From the NCBI GenBank assembly GCA_017615275.1, contig JAGAAO010000046.1, positions 1 through 64,000 of the forward strand: DNA of 64,000 nt, in the 5' to 3' direction. This DNA is from Butyrivibrio sp. Lineage in GTDB: Bacteria > Bacillota > Clostridia > Lachnospirales > Lachnospiraceae. The translations under genes were made by a program, and so were the position numbers. The notes under the pieces were generated by a model that was not told the origin of the DNA, did not search any database, and saw only the letters and a list, made by a program, of their open reading frames with translations. Of this stretch, positions 59,535 through 64,000 are shown piece after piece; the stretch's first letter is position 1, and each line of letters opens with the position of its first letter.

Positions 59535-59574
59535 AAAAACCGTAGCTGCAAATATGTATGTCTACGGTTTTTTT
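59535..59574 (+). terminator. Intrinsic terminator of the metY-transporter operon
   Basis: AAAACCGTAG / CTACGGTTTT with a 16-base loop and a seven-T tail. Confidence 0.85.
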
Positions 59575-59685
59575 ACGTTATCATTGATATAACATTTTGC
59601 AATAATTGTTCCGTCGGCTTAATATATAAAGAGTAACAAAAAACATTAGTGTTCATAAAAAAGAAAGGCAGTAATAGCAATAACT

Positions 59686-60792
59686 ATGATTAAAAAGAGT
59701 ATTTTTTTATCTGTTGCAGCAATGTTAATAATGACAGGCTGCGCGAATAATGGGGGAAATATTGAGCCTGAAACAACTGAGCAGGCAGACAATTCAGATG
59801 TAAATGAGGCAGGAGCTTCCGAGAGCATTCCGGAAACGCTTCCGAGCACATGGGAAGATATCACAGAGGAAGAGGCTAATGAGGATACGGTAAGACTCTT
59901 TAAGATTCCCGAAGGTGCTGAAAATGTGCAGTGGAGCATGAAAGGAACAGGGGATAGTGAGTATCCTCTTATACAGGCCAAATTTGTTTTGGACGGTGTT
60001 GAATATACGGCAAGAACACAGTACGGAGCTTCTGAGAACAGTGATATCTCGGAATTGGATAACGAATGGGCAACAACAGAAACCGGAAATATTGGATGGT
60101 ACGACGGCAACATGGAAGCCAGATTCTGCAGTTATGTAGGCGATGAGAGCATCAATCTTTGTACATGTTATGACTTTGAGATCGGCATTGCATACAGCTT
60201 CGAGGCTAAGGCAAAGGATCTTGAAGGGTTTGATATTACATCGGTTGTAAATTTGATGGAGCCTGAAATGGAACATATGCTTTCATCTTTTGTTGAACAG
60301 GCGGCCGGAAAAGATTCTTTTTCAAGTTATGATGAAGTAATCTCATATCTTACAAAGGGACAGGGATATACATACATAAAGCTCACAGGATCTGAAAGTG
60401 ATCTCCTTATCGTAACGGAGAAAACTTATAAGAGCGGTGATAAAAACGTTTCTACAGATGCATATATTTTTGTAAATAATAACGGCAAAATTATGTCTTC
60501 TTCGAGCTTATACACTACGGATGAAAAATATCCGTTGACGGTAAGAGACGGTATCCTTTATGAGTGCAAGCCCAATGAGTATGCAACATGGGTTGTGGGC
60601 CCCGACGGAGACGGAATAATGATGAAAGATTGCATCACCAAATATCCTGATACCGGCTCATATGTAGGATTTACAAGAGAAAGCAATGATTTTGAGAGCA
60701 CTGTTGATTTTACAGGCGGTGAAAAAGAGTACAAGGCATATTGGGAGAATTATAATACGGAAGATGCAATAGACTTCACAGTTGTTGAGTAA
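59686..60792 (+). CDS. Lipoprotein of unknown function
   Basis: A 368-residue exported lipoprotein with lipobox MTGC (Cys19), an acidic linker (about 20-60) and a soluble domain without motifs I can recognise. It has an aromatic-rich C-terminal half (TDAYIFVNNNGKIM, SYVGFTRESNDFE). The gene is preceded by a weak AAAGAAAGG ribosome site and is likely monocistronic or leads into the CAT-like gene 38 bases later. Confidence 0.65.
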   Translation: MIKKSIFLSVAAMLIMTGCANNGGNIEPETTEQADNSDVNEAGASESIPETLPSTWEDITEEEANEDTVRLFKIPEGAENVQWSMKGTGDSEYPLIQAKFVLDGVEYTARTQYGASENSDISELDNEWATTETGNIGWYDGNMEARFCSYVGDESINLCTCYDFEIGIAYSFEAKAKDLEGFDITSVVNLMEPEMEHMLSSFVEQAAGKDSFSSYDEVISYLTKGQGYTYIKLTGSESDLLIVTEKTYKSGDKNVSTDAYIFVNNNGKIMSSSSLYTTDEKYPLTVRDGILYECKPNEYATWVVGPDGDGIMMKDCITKYPDTGSYVGFTRESNDFESTVDFTGGEKEYKAYWENYNTEDAIDFTVVE

Positions 60793-60830
60793 GAATACTC
60801 TGCAGTGATGTGGTTTTGCGAGGTTTGGTT

Positions 60831-61499
60831 ATGAATTACAGAACTATTGATATGACAACTTATCCAAGAAAGGAACATTTCGATCACTTCCGAAACATGG
60901 AATATCCGTTTGTTACGATGACAGTTCAGGTGGATATAAGTGATTGGATAGTTCGTCTGAAAAAGGCAGGATACCCTCTTTTTCTGTGTTTCCAGTACGC
61001 AGTCGCACAGGCAGCCAATAAAGTACCTGAGTTTAGACAGCGAATAGTCGATGACGGAATCATTGAATATGAGCATTGCAACCCGTCATATACTGTTGCG
61101 CTTCCCGATGAGACTTACAGGTATTGCATGGTTAATACCAATCAGCCGCTTAAGGACTATCTGGAAGAAGCCAAAATAAAGCAGGACAAAGCACTTCATG
61201 CCGAGCACCTTGAGGAAGAGGGCGAGCCCATGAGCCACCTGTTTACTTCTTGTGTTCCGTGGCAGGATTTTACCGGAGGCACAATGCCTTACCCGGATTC
61301 TCATTTTTCCATACCTAATGTGGTCTGGGGAAAATATAAGACGGAACCGTATCTTGCATTGGAAGATGGTAAGGTTGTTGAAAAAATGAAGACTACCATC
61401 CCTGTGGTTATTTTTGTAAACCACGCACTTATTGACGGTCTTCATATATCCAAGTTCTACTCCAATCTGGATGAGGAGCTTGCAAAAATGGAATTTTAA
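60831..61499 (+). CDS. Chloramphenicol acetyltransferase-like protein
   Basis: A 222-residue CAT-fold acetyltransferase. The catalytic His is in VNHALIDGLHISKF (His198, the HxxxDG motif), and FTSCVPWQDFTG, YPLFLCFQYAVAQAANKVPEFR and IPVVIFVNH match the CAT family. Many such chromosomal proteins do not act on chloramphenicol, and no resistance should be concluded from this alone. It could acetylate another small molecule. Confidence 0.85.
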   Translation: MNYRTIDMTTYPRKEHFDHFRNMEYPFVTMTVQVDISDWIVRLKKAGYPLFLCFQYAVAQAANKVPEFRQRIVDDGIIEYEHCNPSYTVALPDETYRYCMVNTNQPLKDYLEEAKIKQDKALHAEHLEEEGEPMSHLFTSCVPWQDFTGGTMPYPDSHFSIPNVVWGKYKTEPYLALEDGKVVEKMKTTIPVVIFVNHALIDGLHISKFYSNLDEELAKMEF

Positions 61500-61508
61500 G
61501 AAAGAGTT

Positions 61509-62327
61509 ATGAAAGAAAAGAAGAATAAATTATTTTATATAGTTATAGCGTTGGTTGTATTAATACCGATTGTTTCATTTTTGATGCCAAAAGGTGAAGT
61601 GCATGTTCCGCAGACCACCAAGGGAGTTTTCGTATATGATGAGGCGGATATGATAGACGCCGATACGGAAGATGAGATCAACAGCATCCTTGTAACTTTG
61701 GAAGAAGAAACAACGGCAGAAGTCGCAGTTGTTTCCTATGTTGATTCGAATCTGTCCATTGAGGAATATGCGACAAAGCTCATGAATGAAATGGGAGTCG
61801 GCAAAGAAGATACAAATAACGGAATTCTTTTGCTTATGCAGAAGCAGGGAAATCATGTGCGCCTTGAAGTCGGAAGAGGAATAGATGACGATCTGACAGA
61901 TGAAATGGCAGGCGACATACTTGATGAATACTATGTTCCTTACAGAGACAGCAGTACATCAAGAGCGGCGCTTGAAACGACAAAGGCAGTTGCGGGGTTT
62001 TTCTATAATTACTACGGCATCAGTAATGAATATTCAACTGTAAGAAGTCACAAGCACGCTGAGGAAGACGCACCCGATCCCGTATTTTGGCTTATAATGC
62101 TCGGAGTTCCTGTTGCTCTTACACTTGGAATTATCGGGATTGATAAGTACGATAAGAAAAGATCACGTAATAAAAGTCGCCTTATTCTTCCTAACGAGAG
62201 AAAACGTAAAGGAAAGTTCGGAAGAGCTTTTGGCGATTTTATAGACTTTAATTATAACGACTATGGCGGAGGCTACGACGGCGGCTTTGGTGGAGGCGGT
62301 TCCGATGGCGGAGGCGCGAGCAGATAA
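61509..62327 (+). CDS. TPM-domain (YgcG-like) membrane protein
   Basis: A 272-residue protein: an N-terminal signal anchor (about 9-26), a TPM domain (VYDEADMIDADTEDEINSILVTLEEET..., with RLEVGRGIDDDLTDEMAGDILDEY), a second membrane helix (about 196-215) and a Gly/Tyr-rich tail (GGGYDGGFGGGGSDGGGAS). This layout is standard for the YgcG/TPM phosphatase family, whose role is not settled. It starts ten bases after the CAT-like gene. Confidence 0.87.
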   Translation: MKEKKNKLFYIVIALVVLIPIVSFLMPKGEVHVPQTTKGVFVYDEADMIDADTEDEINSILVTLEEETTAEVAVVSYVDSNLSIEEYATKLMNEMGVGKEDTNNGILLLMQKQGNHVRLEVGRGIDDDLTDEMAGDILDEYYVPYRDSSTSRAALETTKAVAGFFYNYYGISNEYSTVRSHKHAEEDAPDPVFWLIMLGVPVALTLGIIGIDKYDKKRSRNKSRLILPNERKRKGKFGRAFGDFIDFNYNDYGGGYDGGFGGGGSDGGGASR

Positions 62328-62424
62328 GGGTGACATAAGTTCGTGTTGAAAAATGCATAATTATGTGGTATTTTTGCATAAGTAATTAAATGAGTGACTC
62401 AGATGAGTTGGAGAAATTTTTAAT

Positions 62425-63114
62425 ATGAATGAGTGGTTTGCAAAATTGGCTGAGGATTTCAGCCGTTGCTTTATCGAAGAAAATAGGTACATGATGCTGA
62501 TCGAGGGTATCGGAGTGACAATCAAGGTTTCTCTGGTAGCTGTAGTTATCGGTATTGTCATTGGATTTTTGATCGCGATGTGCAATATGTCATCCAACAA
62601 GATCCTTAAGGCGATAGGAACTGTTTATACGGATGTAATTAGAGGAACACCTTCGGTTACGCAGCTGATGATAATCTATTTCGTAGTATTTGCCGCTGTG
62701 CGCTGGCCTAAGTGGATCATCGCCGCGATTGCATTCGGAGTGAATTCCGGTGCATATGTTTCTGAGATTGTTCGTGCAGGTATCCAGTCTATCGACAAAG
62801 GACAGACTGAGGCAGGAAGATCCCTTGGACTTAACGCAAGACAGACTCTTATGGGAATCGTAATTCCTCAGGCTATCAAGAATATTTTTCCCGCACTTTG
62901 CAATGAGTTTATCGTGCTCATAAAGGAGACGGCTATCGTTGGATACGTTGGTCTTATGGATATTCAGAAGGCCGGCGATTTCATAAAGAGTTCAACATTT
63001 TTGGCATTCATGCCTTTGATCGGAACAGCAATTATTTATTATGTTCTGATAAAGATACTGACAATGGCACTTAAGAGAGTTGAGAATGCTCTCCGTAAGT
63101 CAGATGTACGATGA
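62425..63114 (+). CDS. Amino-acid ABC transporter permease
   Basis: A 229-residue polar amino-acid permease ([42 protein letters not shown]). A single permease gene implies a homodimer, in contrast to the two-permease operon at 57438. The leader 62328-62424 carries two TGCATAA repeats 26 bases apart, possible operator half-sites. Confidence 0.9.
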   Translation: MNEWFAKLAEDFSRCFIEENRYMMLIEGIGVTIKVSLVAVVIGIVIGFLIAMCNMSSNKILKAIGTVYTDVIRGTPSVTQLMIIYFVVFAAVRWPKWIIAAIAFGVNSGAYVSEIVRAGIQSIDKGQTEAGRSLGLNARQTLMGIVIPQAIKNIFPALCNEFIVLIKETAIVGYVGLMDIQKAGDFIKSSTFLAFMPLIGTAIIYYVLIKILTMALKRVENALRKSDVR

Positions 63115-63124
63115 GGAGAATGCC

Positions 63125-63856
63125 ATGAGTGATATGATTGAAGTAAAGAATCTTAAAAAGAAATTTGAAGACCTGAATGTTTTAAACGGCATAACAACAT
63201 CCATTAAGCAAGGAGAGGTTGTTGTTGTCATAGGACCTTCGGGATCGGGAAAGAGTACATTTCTTCGTTGCCTTAACAGGCTTGAAGAGATAACGGACGG
63301 TGAAGTTTTTCTGGATGGTCAGAAGATAAACGATCCCGCGACGGACATCAACAAGATCCGTCAGAAGATGGGAATGGTATTTCAGCATTTCAATCTTTTC
63401 CCACATATGACTATTATAGATAATGTCACATACGCACCGGTTAAACTCGGTAAGATGACTAAGGAAGAGGCGCACAATAAGGCGCTTGAACTTCTTGAAA
63501 GAGTCGGACTGAAAGAAAAAGCAGACAATTATCCGATACAGTTGTCAGGCGGGCAGAAGCAGCGAGTAGCCATAGCAAGAGCACTTGCGATGTCTCCTGA
63601 AGTTATGCTTTTTGATGAACCCACATCGGCGCTTGATCCTGAAATGGTAGGAGAAGTTCTCGATGTTATGAAGAAACTTGCAGATACAGGAATGACTATG
63701 GTCATAGTCACACATGAGATGGGATTTGCAAGGGAAGTTGCAGACAGAGTTCTTTTCATGGATGAAGGAATCATAATGGAGGAAGGTTCTCCGGAGAAGA
63801 TATTCAATAGTCCGACAAGCGACAGAGCAAAGCTGTTCTTGAGCAAGGTCTTATAA
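63125..63856 (+). CDS. Amino-acid ABC transporter ATP-binding protein
   Basis: A 243-residue ATPase of the GlnQ/HisP type: Walker [10 protein letters not shown], signature LSGGQKQR, Walker [12 protein letters not shown], and H-loop THEMGFA. It is a canonical member, unlike the DEVTAALD copy upstream. The ATG at 63125 follows AGGAGA; an in-frame start upstream overlaps the permease. Confidence 0.94.
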   Translation: MSDMIEVKNLKKKFEDLNVLNGITTSIKQGEVVVVIGPSGSGKSTFLRCLNRLEEITDGEVFLDGQKINDPATDINKIRQKMGMVFQHFNLFPHMTIIDNVTYAPVKLGKMTKEEAHNKALELLERVGLKEKADNYPIQLSGGQKQRVAIARALAMSPEVMLFDEPTSALDPEMVGEVLDVMKKLADTGMTMVIVTHEMGFAREVADRVLFMDEGIIMEEGSPEKIFNSPTSDRAKLFLSKVL

Positions 63857-63884
63857 TAGTAAAAATGTTTAAAGGGAGAAAAAA

Positions 63885-64000
63885 ATGAAAAAAAGATTTT
63901 TGGCAGTTGCACTTACGGCAGTTTTAAGCTTCACAGCTCTTATGGGCTGCGGATCTTCAGCTTCATCTTCAGACAAGATTGTTTTTGGAACAAACGCAGA
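63885..64000 (+). CDS. Substrate-binding lipoprotein of the second amino-acid transporter (partial)
   Basis: The gene starts with AAAGGGAG and ATG at 63885 and runs off the window after 38 codons. The signal has the lipobox LMGC, then a Ser-rich linker and DKIVFGTNA, which is how SBP_bac_3 proteins begin. It completes the permease-ATPase-binding protein operon. Confidence 0.85.
   Translation, partial: MKKRFLAVALTAVLSFTALMGCGSSASSSDKIVFGTNA

Noticed and set aside
60831-61499. Chloramphenicol resistance gene
   Set aside because: It has the CAT fold and catalytic His, but chromosomal CAT-like proteins are common and there is no sign of a resistance element around it.

Overview
The window reads as a stretch of chromosome from a low-to-moderate GC Firmicute, most likely a Lachnospiraceae anaerobe of the Butyrivibrio/Pseudobutyrivibrio type. 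The reasons are strong GGAGG ribosome sites, an NAD operon ending in the Firmicute repressor NiaR, and many families common in gut clostridia (C_GCAxxG, AmmeMemoRadiSam, MATE pumps). The taxonomic call is inference. Nearly all genes lie on the + strand. I saw no rRNA, tRNA or CRISPR.

Layout. 1-4.4 kb: a possible 33-residue peptide gene, an acetyltransferase, a nucleoside phosphorylase, a truncated TIM-barrel gene, and a TraX-like membrane protein with a two-component pair whose kinase lacks its ATPase domain. 4.5-8.3 kb: nadA-nadB-nadC-niaR. 8.4-15.2 kb: small accessory genes (two four-cysteine mini-proteins, GNAT, glyoxalase-fold, Gfo/Idh/MocA, MATE, SDR, redox and phosphodiesterase genes). 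15.3-16.8 kb: an ExbB/ExbD-like module. 16.8-19.4 kb: asparaginase, a lone antitoxin-like gene and a secreted M28 peptidase. 19.4-24.3 kb: a candidate orphan RNA, a three-gene operon ending in a binding-protein/VWA lipoprotein, then SCP2, rhomboid and LOR genes. 24.4-28.9 kb: a complete two-component system, small membrane peptides and a lipase. 29-37.6 kb: polysaccharide genes, a chemoreceptor, AmmeMemoRadiSam and a nitroreductase. 37.8-38.0 kb: a tandem hairpin-repeat array. 39.3-42.4 kb: a MetE-like gene whose 3' end is duplicated around a broken AlbA/ATPase regulator gene, next to an alcohol dehydrogenase remnant.

The highlight is a sulfur island at about 44.7-59.5 kb. It holds cysK, a MetY-like enzyme, a JAMM protease, a ubiquitin-like/E1/rhodanese fusion, a Family 2A encapsulin shell, its cysteine desulfurase cargo with a long disordered N-terminus, serine acetyltransferase, a second ubiquitin-like carrier ending in GGG-Arg, a second E1, a second JAMM protease and a TusA-like protein. 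An Rrf2 regulator lies divergent to a second metY, which is preceded by a short cysteine/methionine-rich leader ORF, and an amino-acid (probably cystine) ABC transporter follows. Together these suggest a nanocompartment that strips or stores sulfur from cysteine, coupled to two protein-thiocarboxylate routes that put sulfur back into cysteine and homocysteine. The parts are known families; the combination and the leader peptide are the points to follow up.

59.6-64 kb: a lipoprotein, a CAT-like acetyltransferase, a TPM-domain protein and a second amino-acid ABC transporter that runs off the window.
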